Shown here: positions 1 through 8,291 of the stretch, piece by piece
Layout of the letters: every line of letters starts with the position of its first letter
Position numbering within the stretch: position 1 is the stretch's first letter
Assembly (NCBI RefSeq): GCF_024347515.1
Contig: NZ_AP025493.1
Location: 1,922,001 to 1,986,000, forward strand
DNA: 64,000 nucleotides
Source: Vibrio gigantis
GTDB taxonomy: Bacteria; Pseudomonadota; Gammaproteobacteria; Enterobacterales; Vibrionaceae
Direction: 5' to 3'
Position numbers and translations under genes: made by a program
The notes under the pieces: model-generated
Databases searched by the model: none
What the model was told of the DNA's origin: nothing
What the model saw: the letters and a program-made list of their open reading frames with translations, nothing else

Positions 1-956
1 CCTGACACCCGCTTAAAGGCTCTCGAGAAATGCGAGATGTTGGTGTAACCCAGTTGGCTAGAGATGTAAGTCAGCGTGTGACCTTCTTCCATTAGCTCAC
101 AGGCGACAGAAAACATCAGGTTCTCTTTGACCTTTCGGTAGGTGGTATTTTCGTTTTTAAGCTTACGTTGAAACGTTCTCACTGAAAAATTAAGCAGCTC
201 TGCGGCCTCTTCAAGTGAGAGGTCTTGCTCTTTCATGTAGGGCTTGAGTAACTCGTAGACGCTATCAGTAAAGCTAGTGTGCCATTCAATAAGCGCAGGT
301 TTTGCGCTTAGATCTTTAGAAGATAAGCGTATTGGTTGTTGCAAAACCTCATTTGGAATAAGTACGGCAGTGGACGGTTGGTCGATGAACAGTTGGCAGT
401 TGCTTGGAAGGATTGTTTTGATTACATCGATGTCGTGACCTTGCAAGCGCACTTTATTGGGCTGCCAAGGTGATTGAGTCAAAATTGACATCAATTCAAC
501 GATATACGTTACAGCAAAGGCTTCACCCCATTGGAACATTGGTGATGAATCTTCTGGTGCAGTTCGGCAAAACCAGCTTTGACCATGCTCTTGAATGAAC
601 TCAACTTTACTCCCCGGAGAGTCGTAGGAAAAAATCTTATCGATATGTTTGAGCGAATCTCCAATAGTTTCAAACTCGGTAAATTGATGCAAGACATGTG
701 GGATTATTCGACGTCTAAATGCGAGACCAAGGACATCGGTAAACCGAGAGACACCCAGTTGAGATGAGGTCAAATAAATCAAACGTTTAATAGATTCTGA
801 TGGTACGAAATCGCTTTCCGACTCGATCAGATCTGGTGGTAAGCCGGAGTCTTTAAGCAATTCATGCAAGTTGAGTCCATAGTCAGTGAAGATTTGAACT
901 AAGATCTTGGCATAACTTGTTTGTATTACTGGGACTTGGTACGGGTTAGCAGCCAT
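1..956 (-). CDS. AraC-family transcriptional regulator, C-terminus cut by the window edge
   Basis: The reading frame is open from an ATG at 956 to the window edge, giving 318 complete codons. The visible protein begins MAANPYQVPVIQ. It has an N-terminal region of the arabinose-binding-like type found in OruR-style AraC regulators (about residues 20-200) and a C-terminal AraC double helix-turn-helix (about 230-318) with FSVRTFQRKLK and GYTNISHFSRAFKR. Family members are about 330-345 residues, so only the last 15-25 are missing. It is divergent from the HlyD/DUF2955 operon 157 bp away and is the obvious candidate to control it. The effector is unknown. The family call is sure; the target is inferred. 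Confidence 0.88.
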   Translation of the reverse strand, partial: MAANPYQVPVIQTSYAKILVQIFTDYGLNLHELLKDSGLPPDLIESESDFVPSESIKRLIYLTSSQLGVSRFTDVLGLAFRRRIIPHVLHQFTEFETIGDSLKHIDKIFSYDSPGSKVEFIQEHGQSWFCRTAPEDSSPMFQWGEAFAVTYIVELMSILTQSPWQPNKVRLQGHDIDVIKTILPSNCQLFIDQPSTAVLIPNEVLQQPIRLSSKDLSAKPALIEWHTSFTDSVYELLKPYMKEQDLSLEEAAELLNFSVRTFQRKLKNENTTYRKVKENLMFSVACELMEEGHTLTYISSQLGYTNISHFSRAFKRVS

Positions 957-1113
957 GCTCAAATATCCTTGTGCATTGATATATTATTGGACGTGCATAT
1001 CATTTACGATGTTTTGTTCAGTAAATCTAACCCTATTTACTTGAGTTTTCCATCGCCGGGTTTATTTTTAAAGTATTAATTTTATTGATGTTAGTTATCT
1101 AGAAGGGAGTCCC

Positions 1114-2235
1114 ATGTCAGAAGTCAACGGGAATAAGCAAGAAGCCAATGAAGAAGTTGGTCAGCAAGAAAATGGAAAAGACAAAGTAAGAAAGGTCACA
1201 AACTACTTATTGTTGTTCGTGGCGTTCATGTTGATCTTCAGTGTCATTTCAGACCGCATCATCCCTATTACTGATAATGCTCGTGTAAAAGGCTATATCG
1301 TTCCGATTAAGCCTGAGGTATCGGGTAAAGTACTCGATATTCTGGTTCAACCTAACCAACTAGTTAATCAAGGCGATAAGCTAGCGATTCTCGATGAGTC
1401 TGATTACCTCATTGCAGTACAACAAGCTGAGCAAAACTTAGAGATCGCAGGTCAAAATGTTGGAGCTCAAACCGCAAGTATTGCTTCAGCTCAAGCTAAA
1501 CTCACCTCAGCGATTGTTGAAAGACAAAACACCAAGTTGCAAGCCAAGCGTGTTTTAGAGATGGCCGACAAAGGTGTTGTGTCTAAATCAGACGCAGATA
1601 AAGCGCGAGCTGCATTAGCAACATCTCGAGCGGCTGTTGTGAATGCAGAAGCTGACCTTGACCGTGCTAAAAAGCAAATGGGTAAAGAAGGCCAAGAAAA
1701 TAGCCAAGTAAAAGCGGCGTTGTTGGCGCTTGAACAAGCCCAGTTGAACCTAGAACGCACCGTGATTACTGCCCCGACACAAGGTGGTGTATCTAACTTT
1801 AGCCTATCTGAAGGTTTTTATGCATCAGAAGGACAAGCAATCATGACCTTTGTTTCAACCGAAGATATCTGGATTGAAGCTTACTATCGTGAGAACAGCC
1901 TAGGTAACGTAACGGTCGGTGATGAAGTTGAAGTAGCGTTGGATTTTGCTCCAGGACAAATCGTGAAAGGGCGAGTGAGTAGCATCGATTGGGGTGTTGA
2001 TTGGGGACAGAACGATCAAGCGGGTAAGCTTGCTCAAGCTAGCCAACAAACGGGTTGGTTGCGTCAAACACAGATGCTTCCTATCACCATCGAATTTGAA
2101 CGAGATGAGATGCAAGGTATGCTCCGAGTGGGCGGCCAAGCGGATGTGATTGTTTATAGCGGCGACAACTTTGTGTTCAACGCAATAGGCAAAGTATGGA
2201 TTCGTTTGATTAGCGTATTGTCTTATGTCCGATAA
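1114..2235 (+). CDS. HlyD-family (EmrA-like) periplasmic adaptor protein
   Basis: This 373-residue membrane-fusion protein would link an inner-membrane transporter to the periplasm. It has a hydrophilic N-terminus, one membrane segment at about residues 30-48, a first half of the biotinyl-lipoyl domain around 60-95 (YIVPIKPEVSGKVLDI), a long alpha-helical hairpin rich in Ala, Gln and Lys (about 100-215), and the second lipoyl half plus beta-barrel after that (ITAPTQGGVSNFSLSEG). The ribosome site AGAAGGGAG precedes ATG 1114. Its end overlaps the next gene by 11 bp, so the two are almost certainly translated together. The cargo is not evident; EmrA/AaeA-type adaptors export drugs or aromatic acids. 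Confidence 0.9.
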   Translation: MSEVNGNKQEANEEVGQQENGKDKVRKVTNYLLLFVAFMLIFSVISDRIIPITDNARVKGYIVPIKPEVSGKVLDILVQPNQLVNQGDKLAILDESDYLIAVQQAEQNLEIAGQNVGAQTASIASAQAKLTSAIVERQNTKLQAKRVLEMADKGVVSKSDADKARAALATSRAAVVNAEADLDRAKKQMGKEGQENSQVKAALLALEQAQLNLERTVITAPTQGGVSNFSLSEGFYASEGQAIMTFVSTEDIWIEAYYRENSLGNVTVGDEVEVALDFAPGQIVKGRVSSIDWGVDWGQNDQAGKLAQASQQTGWLRQTQMLPITIEFERDEMQGMLRVGGQADVIVYSGDNFVFNAIGKVWIRLISVLSYVR

Positions 2236-3244
2236 ACCTATTCCTGACCAACAAACACAGCAACGTATCCTGCGCTATACCGTCGGGGTCACGTTGGCTG
2301 TTTTCTTGGCGGCATGGATAAACTGGCCACTTGCGTTTGTGGCGCCAGTGTTCACTGCTAAGTTCTTAATTGATAAACCTAATCTGCACAAAGAAACCGT
2401 CTACGAATTGTTGTTGGCGGTGGTTGCGACTATGGCGCTTGGTTTGTTGCTATCGCGTGGTATTACACATTATCCAATCCCACTTTTGGTTTTAGTGGGG
2501 CTGATGATGTTGTGGGGTTATTACCTGTTTGTCGATCCAAAGTGGAACCTGTTCGCCACCATACTCTTGATTGCCGTGTTGATGCTGCCATTCATGGCCA
2601 TTGATAATCCGGGCGTTTCGGTGCTATTGGCATCTGGCTTGGCAACATCGGGTGTGGTTTCAGTGATGATCTTTGCGTTAGTGCATGTGTTCTTTCCTGA
2701 ACCTAAATCGAAGTTTTCAGGTTTCGCTGCTGCGCCAATCGAAAAGAGACAGCGTTGGTATGCGGCCTTTAGGGCGATGATTATCTCTTACCCTGTGGTG
2801 TGCTTTTTCTTTATCTTTCAGATATCTGAAGCCTTGTTAACCATGATGTTTATCGCGTTGTTGTCGTTAATGATCACTTCGGAAAAGTCTGTAAAACTGA
2901 GTGCGTTTCTGGTCATCAGTAATGGTATTGGAGGCTTGTTGGCGATTGCTGCTTTTTCAATCCTTTCTATTGTTCCCAATATTGTCTTCTATTCTTTATT
3001 TATAGGACTTATCGCCATTCTTATGGCCACCAAGATCTATACCGTTCCAGAAAAAGCACCGATTTTCGCCACTGCATTCAGTACTTTATTGGTACTAGTA
3101 GGAAGCACATTGATGAGCTCAGGCGATATCGACAGCAACACATTCATACGTATATTTCAATTAGTGTTAATTGGAGTCTATATGATTTTGGCTTCACTCT
3201 TCCTTGAAACCAGGAATTGGAAGTTTCTACAAAATCAGCCCTAA
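2225..3244 (+). CDS. DUF2955 family multi-pass membrane protein, probable transporter partner of the HlyD protein
   Basis: This 339-residue protein is almost entirely hydrophobic, with about ten membrane segments in two blocks separated by a charged stretch (around residues 165-180, PEPKSKFSGF...EKRQRW). The arrangement resembles the FUSC/aromatic-acid exporter fold, and DUF2955 proteins are typically found beside HlyD adaptors in vibrios. It starts inside the 3-prime end of the adaptor gene. Together they resemble an AaeAB-like efflux pair. The substrate cannot be read from sequence. Recognition of the family is from memory of its length and context, so moderate. Confidence 0.75.
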   Translation: MSDKPIPDQQTQQRILRYTVGVTLAVFLAAWINWPLAFVAPVFTAKFLIDKPNLHKETVYELLLAVVATMALGLLLSRGITHYPIPLLVLVGLMMLWGYYLFVDPKWNLFATILLIAVLMLPFMAIDNPGVSVLLASGLATSGVVSVMIFALVHVFFPEPKSKFSGFAAAPIEKRQRWYAAFRAMIISYPVVCFFFIFQISEALLTMMFIALLSLMITSEKSVKLSAFLVISNGIGGLLAIAAFSILSIVPNIVFYSLFIGLIAILMATKIYTVPEKAPIFATAFSTLLVLVGSTLMSSGDIDSNTFIRIFQLVLIGVYMILASLFLETRNWKFLQNQP

Positions 3245-3268
3245 TTTTTACCTTAACAAGGACGTCTC

Positions 3269-4369
3269 ATGAAGTTAACCGATGATTTTTCAAAACAGGC
3301 GATTGATGCCGCAATTAAGATTGCAGCCATTGCCATGCTCGTCTATTGGTGTTTTTCAATTCTACGCCCATTCATTCTGTTGGTAGTGTGGGGCGCGATC
3401 ATAGCGACTGCGCTGTACCCAGTGGCCGTCGCAATTTCAAATAAAACGGGGATGTCGAAAGGTAAAGCCAGTGCATTGCTGAGTTTTATTGGTGTTGTTC
3501 TTTTATTTATTCCTTTGGCCGCGCTTTCTTCCGGTATCTATACTAGCGCTTCTGACCTGATGACGGGGCTTCAAGATGGCACATTGTCCTTGCCTAAACC
3601 GAAAGAGTCCTTACAAGATATTCCGTTCATAGGCGAGAAGGTTTATTCAACTTTGGTTGCCGCCTCCAATAATATCGAAGGCACATTCATAAAGTATGCT
3701 GACGAACTTAAACAGTTTGCGTCTAAAGCCGCTTCTGTTCTTGGTTCGCTAGGTGGTGGGTTTATTCAGTTCATTATCTCTACCATCATTGCCGGTGCAT
3801 TCATGAGTAATGCTGATAAATGCCAAACAGGTGTGACTCATTTAGTGGCGCGTTTAACGGGTGGTAAAGGTGAAGAATTGGTACAGCTCTCTAAATCGAC
3901 TGTGCGCAGCGTTGTGCAAGGTGTGATTGGTGTTGCTGTGATTCAATCAATTATGTCGGCAATCGGTTTGGTGATTGCAGGCGTGCCTGCCGCTGCCTTA
4001 TGGGCGCTAGCTGTGCTGCTAGTTGCAATTATTCAACTTCCACCGATTCTTGCTCTATTACCTGCGATCATCTACATGTTCAGTGTTGAATCGACGTTGG
4101 CGGCGAGCTTGTTCTTAGTATGGTGTATTTTGGTGAGCGGCAGTGACGCTATCTTGAAGCCTGTATTACTTAGCCGTGGCTCTCACATTCCAATGTTGGT
4201 TATCTTATTGGGTGCGCTGGGCGGAATGGCGATGTCAGGAATCGTTGGTTTATTTGTTGGTGCTGTGATACTGAGTTTGACCTACGAGTTAATGATGGCG
4301 TGGCTTGGGCTTGAAGAGAACAACCAAGAAGAAATTGATAAAAAAACAGCAGAGGCAGAGGAAAAATAG
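3269..4369 (+). CDS. AI-2E family transporter
   Basis: This 366-residue protein has the AI-2E transporter layout. It has two or three membrane segments at the N-terminus (residues 15-85), a soluble-looking stretch (about 90-160, with PKPKESLQDIPFIGEKVY), then clustered membrane segments with the family-typical VVQGVIGVAVIQ and LALLPAIIYMFSVES regions, and an acidic cytoplasmic tail (EENNQEEIDKKTAEAEEK). A good ribosome site (AAGGACG) precedes ATG 3269. Members include TqsA (autoinducer-2 export) but also sodium/proton antiporters, so the name does not prove a quorum-sensing role. It is the third gene of the set and abuts the next gene without a spacer. Confidence 0.87.
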   Translation: MKLTDDFSKQAIDAAIKIAAIAMLVYWCFSILRPFILLVVWGAIIATALYPVAVAISNKTGMSKGKASALLSFIGVVLLFIPLAALSSGIYTSASDLMTGLQDGTLSLPKPKESLQDIPFIGEKVYSTLVAASNNIEGTFIKYADELKQFASKAASVLGSLGGGFIQFIISTIIAGAFMSNADKCQTGVTHLVARLTGGKGEELVQLSKSTVRSVVQGVIGVAVIQSIMSAIGLVIAGVPAAALWALAVLLVAIIQLPPILALLPAIIYMFSVESTLAASLFLVWCILVSGSDAILKPVLLSRGSHIPMLVILLGALGGMAMSGIVGLFVGAVILSLTYELMMAWLGLEENNQEEIDKKTAEAEEK

Positions 4370-5029
4370 ATGAAGCCAGTCTCTAAAGACGATAACTTCT
4401 ACTTCTTATTCTATGCACTGTTGGTGTTGTTTTTTGGTTGTGCGGTGATGCAGCAGTTTTATCCTCAAGGCCAGAAAACAATACTATTTCTCATCATCAT
4501 TACACTGGCGAGTTCAATTGTTGGGATTCATAAAGAGCGAGCCTTGTATCGCTCTTGGTATGGACTGTTATTGATAACGGCGTTGGTGTCTGGCGTGTTT
4601 TCGTTTTTGGAAGGCTATAACCTGTCGATAGTGACGTTATCAGCGTTGGCTGTGTTCCTGTTCTCGCACATTTACTCGGCGTTAAAGCAGGTGATGAAAG
4701 CAAAAACGGTGACCCCCAATCACATCATCGGTTCAATCTGTATTTACTTGTTGTTAGGGTTTGCTTGGTCGACTATCTATTTGTTGATTTTAGAAATTTT
4801 CCCCAATGCCTTTAATGGGTTAGAAGAGCAAATCTGGCTGACGAACTTGTTCAATGCGATGTACTTTAGCTTTATCACGTTAACCACGGTTGGCTATGGT
4901 GATATTTCACCCGCTTTGCCTATTGCTCAGTTCTTCGTGTTTATGGAGTCCATTATCGGCAGTTTTTACTTAGCGATTATGGTGGCGAGTTTGGTGAGTA
5001 TTCGGCTTGCACAGTCTCAATCTCAATAG
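4370..5029 (+). CDS. potassium channel family protein (two-pore-helix type)
   Basis: This 219-residue inner-membrane protein has about six hydrophobic segments and a single pore loop with the selectivity filter TVGYGD at residues 173-178, followed by a last transmembrane helix (FFVFMESIIGSFYLAIMVASLVSI). There is no cytosolic RCK/TrkA-N regulatory domain. The ATG at 4370 directly follows the stop codon of the AI-2E gene, so translational coupling is likely. Filter and topology support a K+-selective channel; tetramer assembly is expected for the family. Its presence in an efflux operon may mean a role in envelope charge balance, which is inference. Confidence 0.87.
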   Translation: MKPVSKDDNFYFLFYALLVLFFGCAVMQQFYPQGQKTILFLIIITLASSIVGIHKERALYRSWYGLLLITALVSGVFSFLEGYNLSIVTLSALAVFLFSHIYSALKQVMKAKTVTPNHIIGSICIYLLLGFAWSTIYLLILEIFPNAFNGLEEQIWLTNLFNAMYFSFITLTTVGYGDISPALPIAQFFVFMESIIGSFYLAIMVASLVSIRLAQSQSQ

Positions 5030-5038
5030 AGCACATAC

Positions 5039-5070
5039 AAAGAAGCCCAGCAATTGCCGGGCTTCTTCTA
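5039..5070 (+). terminator. intrinsic terminator after the channel gene
   Basis: AGAAGCCC at 5041-5048 pairs with GGGCTTCT at 5059-5066 and is followed by a T-rich run. It lies 11 bp after the channel stop codon and closes the HlyD-to-channel operon. Confidence 0.8.
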
Positions 5071-5104
5071 TTTACAATTTCAAATTCACTATGAGCTACA
5101 AATC

Positions 5105-5644
5105 TTACGCCTCAGTGCCTTGAATCTTCTCTAATTCAGCGATAGTCGTTTGCGATACAAGCTGACCATCCATGTAATAGCTAACGTTTTGACCGTCTTT
5201 GATACCCGTCAGAGTCGCCGTTTCACCAGACGTATAAACGATGTCCATTTGAACCGTGTTTTCGTCGATCTTAATCATCTCACCGGTCTCGATGGTGCGA
5301 TTGTTTGAAATTGGGCCGACAGGCGCTTCTTTAAGGCTTGGATCTAGCTCATCGTTTACTTTGAAGTGCGTGTCTGTTTTTGTATCAAATACGTGTGGTG
5401 CACCGCTGATTGGGTTCTTACCCGTCCAGAATTCAAGTGAGTTGAATACTACGTAGTCGGCCGCGGTAGTAATACCGTACACAGGCGCTAATAAGAAGTT
5501 TACACCTGCACGAGCATAGCGGTTATCGACAACTTCAACGTTAAATTTCATCACTTTCCCTGTTACGGCGTTGCTGCCGATACAACCAGTTAGCGCAGAA
5601 GCCAAAACCGTTAGTCCTACAATTTTAAGTGCAATCTTTTTCAT
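5105..5644 (-). CDS. DUF3332 family lipoprotein
   Basis: The 179-residue protein starts at ATG 5644. An upstream in-frame ATG at 5743 would add 33 residues that hide the signal peptide, so it was not used. Residues 1-21 are a lipoprotein signal with the lipobox LTGC and the acylated Cys at 21. The mature part has a short hydrophobic stretch (LLAPVYGITTAADYVVFNSLEFWTG written here only in part: residues about 45-70) and a beta-rich C-terminal half. DUF3332 proteins are small envelope lipoproteins of unknown function in Vibrio and relatives. It is monocistronic and convergent with the channel operon. Confidence 0.75.
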   Translation of the reverse strand: MKKIALKIVGLTVLASALTGCIGSNAVTGKVMKFNVEVVDNRYARAGVNFLLAPVYGITTAADYVVFNSLEFWTGKNPISGAPHVFDTKTDTHFKVNDELDPSLKEAPVGPISNNRTIETGEMIKIDENTVQMDIVYTSGETATLTGIKDGQNVSYYMDGQLVSQTTIAELEKIQGTEA

Positions 5645-5809
5645 TTTAGTACCTGTATAAGTTAGAAGTCTGTTTCGTTGGAACAGGTATAGTATGGTTT
5701 TTATTCGATGGTCAGTTTTACCATTTAGCGCCACTGACGACATAAAGTGGTCACGTACTTCAAGTATCAGAATTTGGTTATGGGAAACTTAACTACGGAA
5801 AATGCAGGC

Positions 5810-5842
5810 AAAAAAAAAGCGCGACCCAGAGGGCGCGCTTAA
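5810..5842 (-). terminator. intrinsic terminator for the small gene at 5878-6039
   Basis: Read on the minus strand, AGCGCG and CGCGCT flank CCC/GGG with a one-base bulge and an AGA-type loop (5818-5839). A run of eight or nine T follows. It lies 36 bp past the stop codon of the small minus-strand reading frame and supports that frame being transcribed. Confidence 0.8.
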
Positions 5843-5877
5843 TATTTTGAAAGGAAGAGTCGTGATAATAACAGCGG

Positions 5878-6039
5878 TTACTTCATGACATAGTTATAAG
5901 TCTTCACCGCAAGCCAACGGAAAAATCGGAATAAAAGGGTAGTGGCTTTAAAAGTAAATTTGGCAATTGATACCATTGTTTCTGCACCAATGCTCACGCA
6001 CTTATGCAAATCGGATGCTTTGTATTCTGAATAGGTCAT
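5878..6039 (-). CDS. small uncharacterised protein, 53 residues, basic and aromatic C-terminus
   Basis: The frame reads MTYSEYKASDLHKCVSIGAE at the start and ends FRWLAVKTYNYVMK. The middle (VSIAKFTFKATTLLFRFFRWL region) is an amphipathic, positively charged, aromatic-rich helix that could lie on a membrane. ATG 6039 is chosen because a GAG motif lies 7 bp upstream; an in-frame ATG at 6051 would add MRKH, but its purine-rich AGAGAG sits too close to it. A strong terminator follows at 5810-5842. I do not recognise the family. Coding is supported by start context, terminator and sensible composition, but not by homology. Confidence 0.55.
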   Translation of the reverse strand: MTYSEYKASDLHKCVSIGAETMVSIAKFTFKATTLLFRFFRWLAVKTYNYVMK

Positions 6040-6304
6040 GTGTTTTCTCATTTCTCTCTGGTGTCTTTCATATGTAATTAACGACTCCTGTCTGGCGATA
6101 TACCCTGTACGGATACTTTATGAATATTCATCGACAGAAACTTACCATTTAATGCCAAATAGTGTAAAAACCAGCCAAAAGATAAAGGGTTGAGTGAAAT
6201 TAAGTCCGTACTTAGATGTAACCTAACAAGTTACCGAAAAAACGAGGTTAATAGTGGTATGATCGCGGGCTCAGCACCATAAGTTATAAAGAATAGGAAA
6301 CAGA

Positions 6305-6898
6305 ATGACTCACCTTACCGAACAGCAAGAAGCTGCAATGGCGACGTTTAAGGAAAACTTACACCTTCCAAATGGTGGTTTTCATAAACTGATTATCGAG
6401 CTAAGTAAGGAATATCAGCTGCCTTTTCAAAAGGTGCGTGCCGTTTTAAAGAAAGCTCAAAAAGACGTTGAGCGTCAAATCCGTGAAGATTTTCAGAGTG
6501 TTGATGAGGCAGTTCTTAGCCAAGCGAATTGGTTGAGCATCATTAAATCAAAGCTCATCGAACTGGCGGAAGACAACCAAACGGTGATGGATAAGCTGCA
6601 ACTCAATCTGAAATATCAAAAGGTGTTGTCGGCGACCAATGGTTCAATCGCAAGTGAAGACGAGCGTGACGAATTGATTGAAGAGTTGATTCAAGCTTAT
6701 GAGAAAGAGGTGTTTAAACCTTTACTGGCGATGCTGCATACAACAAAGCTGTATTGGAAGTTAATGCTGGTGGATGAGACATGTAAGATGAATGAGGAGA
6801 ATCGTGAGAAATTCAGTGATTACCCTCAACACATGCAAGCTGCAGAACACTTATATACGCTGGATCAGAAGTTAAGGTCGATGCCGTTAACTTATTAG
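6305..6898 (+). CDS. uncharacterised helical protein, 197 residues
   Basis: I do not recognise this protein. It begins MTHLTEQQEAAMATFKENLH, has no signal peptide or membrane segment, and is strongly helical and charged throughout. A helix-turn-helix-like start (FHKLIIELSKEYQLPFQKVRAVLKKA, residues about 26-51) is followed by acidic and basic helices with EDERDELIEELIQAYEKEV near the middle. A cytoplasmic location is expected. The ribosome site AGGAAACAG precedes ATG 6305. It is monocistronic with 230 bp of gene-free DNA after it. A nucleic-acid or protein-binding role is possible but not supported by any motif I can name. Confidence 0.7.
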   Translation: MTHLTEQQEAAMATFKENLHLPNGGFHKLIIELSKEYQLPFQKVRAVLKKAQKDVERQIREDFQSVDEAVLSQANWLSIIKSKLIELAEDNQTVMDKLQLNLKYQKVLSATNGSIASEDERDELIEELIQAYEKEVFKPLLAMLHTTKLYWKLMLVDETCKMNEENREKFSDYPQHMQAAEHLYTLDQKLRSMPLTY

Positions 6899-7129
6899 TC
6901 CATGAATGCACTGATAATGAGTCATTGGTGATTCAGAGTTCGATATAAGTTGGTTTCAATAGAAGCACGATAACCTAGCTAGCGTTAGCCGCGTGTGAAA
7001 TGCAAAAAGGGCTAGGTTTCTGATCTGTTTTACTTCTACTCTAATTTGTTCTGCTAGAGCGAATTGAGGGTGACATCTTTTATATCTTTGGAACTAGGTG
7101 ATGTTTCTTTTTGTCGCCTTTGGGAAATG

Positions 7130-7339
7130 CTATAGGAGTGTGAAATGTCCTAGGGTGTTTCCGTTGCCTGAAACGATAGTTCCGATGCTTTCTCGTTCAT
7201 TAAATTCAAAGTCGATGAGATAACTGTGATGTTGTAGCTTGGGCAATATGTGGCGGTGGAGTATATCGCTATTGAGCTGTCGAATCTCGGTGACCCATGA
7301 AATTTCTTCTTTGTGTAAGTCTATTTTAATCTTGAGCAT
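7130..7339 (-). CDS. small uncharacterised protein, 69 residues
   Basis: The frame begins MLKIKIDLHKEEISWVTEIR and ends GNGNTLGHFTLL. It is soluble, with no signal peptide and mixed alpha/beta character. A ribosome site (AAAAGGTAATAA) is correctly placed before ATG 7339 on the minus strand, which is the main support. I know of no family for it. It is isolated, with about 230 bp of gene-free sequence downstream and nearly 1 kb upstream. Confidence 0.5.
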   Translation of the reverse strand: MLKIKIDLHKEEISWVTEIRQLNSDILHRHILPKLQHHSYLIDFEFNERESIGTIVSGNGNTLGHFTLL

Positions 7340-8291
7340 TTATTACCTTTTAGTTTATTGACTGTTTTTTCGCGTGATAGTTGGTACCAATGGGTTTGTC
7401 GTGTTGTTCTGCGTGACATAACTGTGCCTTGTGTTTATTACATTTATATTTAAGTAGTCGATCTATTTTGAATTCGCTAGAAAGAAAGCAAATGACGAAT
7501 AGAGCGGTAGTAGGATCGAATTTAAAAGCTATTGAATGACTATCTAGGTGAAAGCTGACGCAGAGATGGTGTAACGAGGGAATCGAGAACTGTCTATGTG
7601 GAACTTGGACTTACTTTAGCATTAACAGCTCTATAGATCAGAGCCAGGTGGCGCACTATACGCCTAGTTGTTTAAATTACAACCCTATTTTTAATTAAAT
7701 TTAAAATAACGTCGAATAAATAGCCATCACGTGTTGATCACTCAATCAATCTAAGGGTAGATGTTTTGTCAGCGCATTCGCTCATTGGATATAGGTAGTT
7801 ATCGAGTCCATGTGTCTTTTGAATTTTTCGTATTTTCGTTATTAATAGCTTTAATTAAGTACCTGTTATACTGGGTTTTTACATTGTAAATCGAAAATGA
7901 AAACTATACGTATGGATTGCGTTTACAGGAATAGAACGCCTCTTTGAGCTTAAGACCGACAGACATCTTCGCCGTATTTTTCTTTGTCCAACTGTTCACT
8001 CTCTCTGTCTACACCCTTCTATGTTGCTGACTATCTCAATACTTCAAAGCGAAGCCTCGCAAAATATGAATAATCACTTTTACGTTTCTGAATAACAAAG
8101 TTGTTGTGTACCTTAAATACTGCAAATATTATTGATAATAATTCTCACTTGCGTTACAAGTTTGTTGTCAAATCAATGACAGACTTTAAATTATCGTTAT
8201 TTAGCAGTTGTGTAGGCCCCATACTCACCTATGAGTAATCTGACTTTCATTGTCATGAGTGGTGGTTTGTCTCAATGGCAAAGGAAGAAAC
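7340..8291. other. long intergenic stretch upstream of the siderophore-transport operon
   Basis: No reading frame of convincing length or start context is visible on either strand. The DNA is AT-rich, with a possible -10 (GTTATACTG around 7866-7874). The functional element I can support is the Fur-like box at 8129-8149. The length is unusual for this otherwise compact window; a small RNA or a decayed gene could be present, but I see no proof. Confidence 0.5.
8129..8149. promoter_or_regulatory. Fur box upstream of vctP
   Basis: TTATTGATAATAATTCTCACT closely follows the vibrio Fur-box pattern (AATGATAATAATTCTCATT) and lies about 145 bp before the binding-protein start codon. Iron-bound Fur would repress the operon. 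This agrees with the siderophore-transport function of the genes behind it. Confidence 0.75.
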
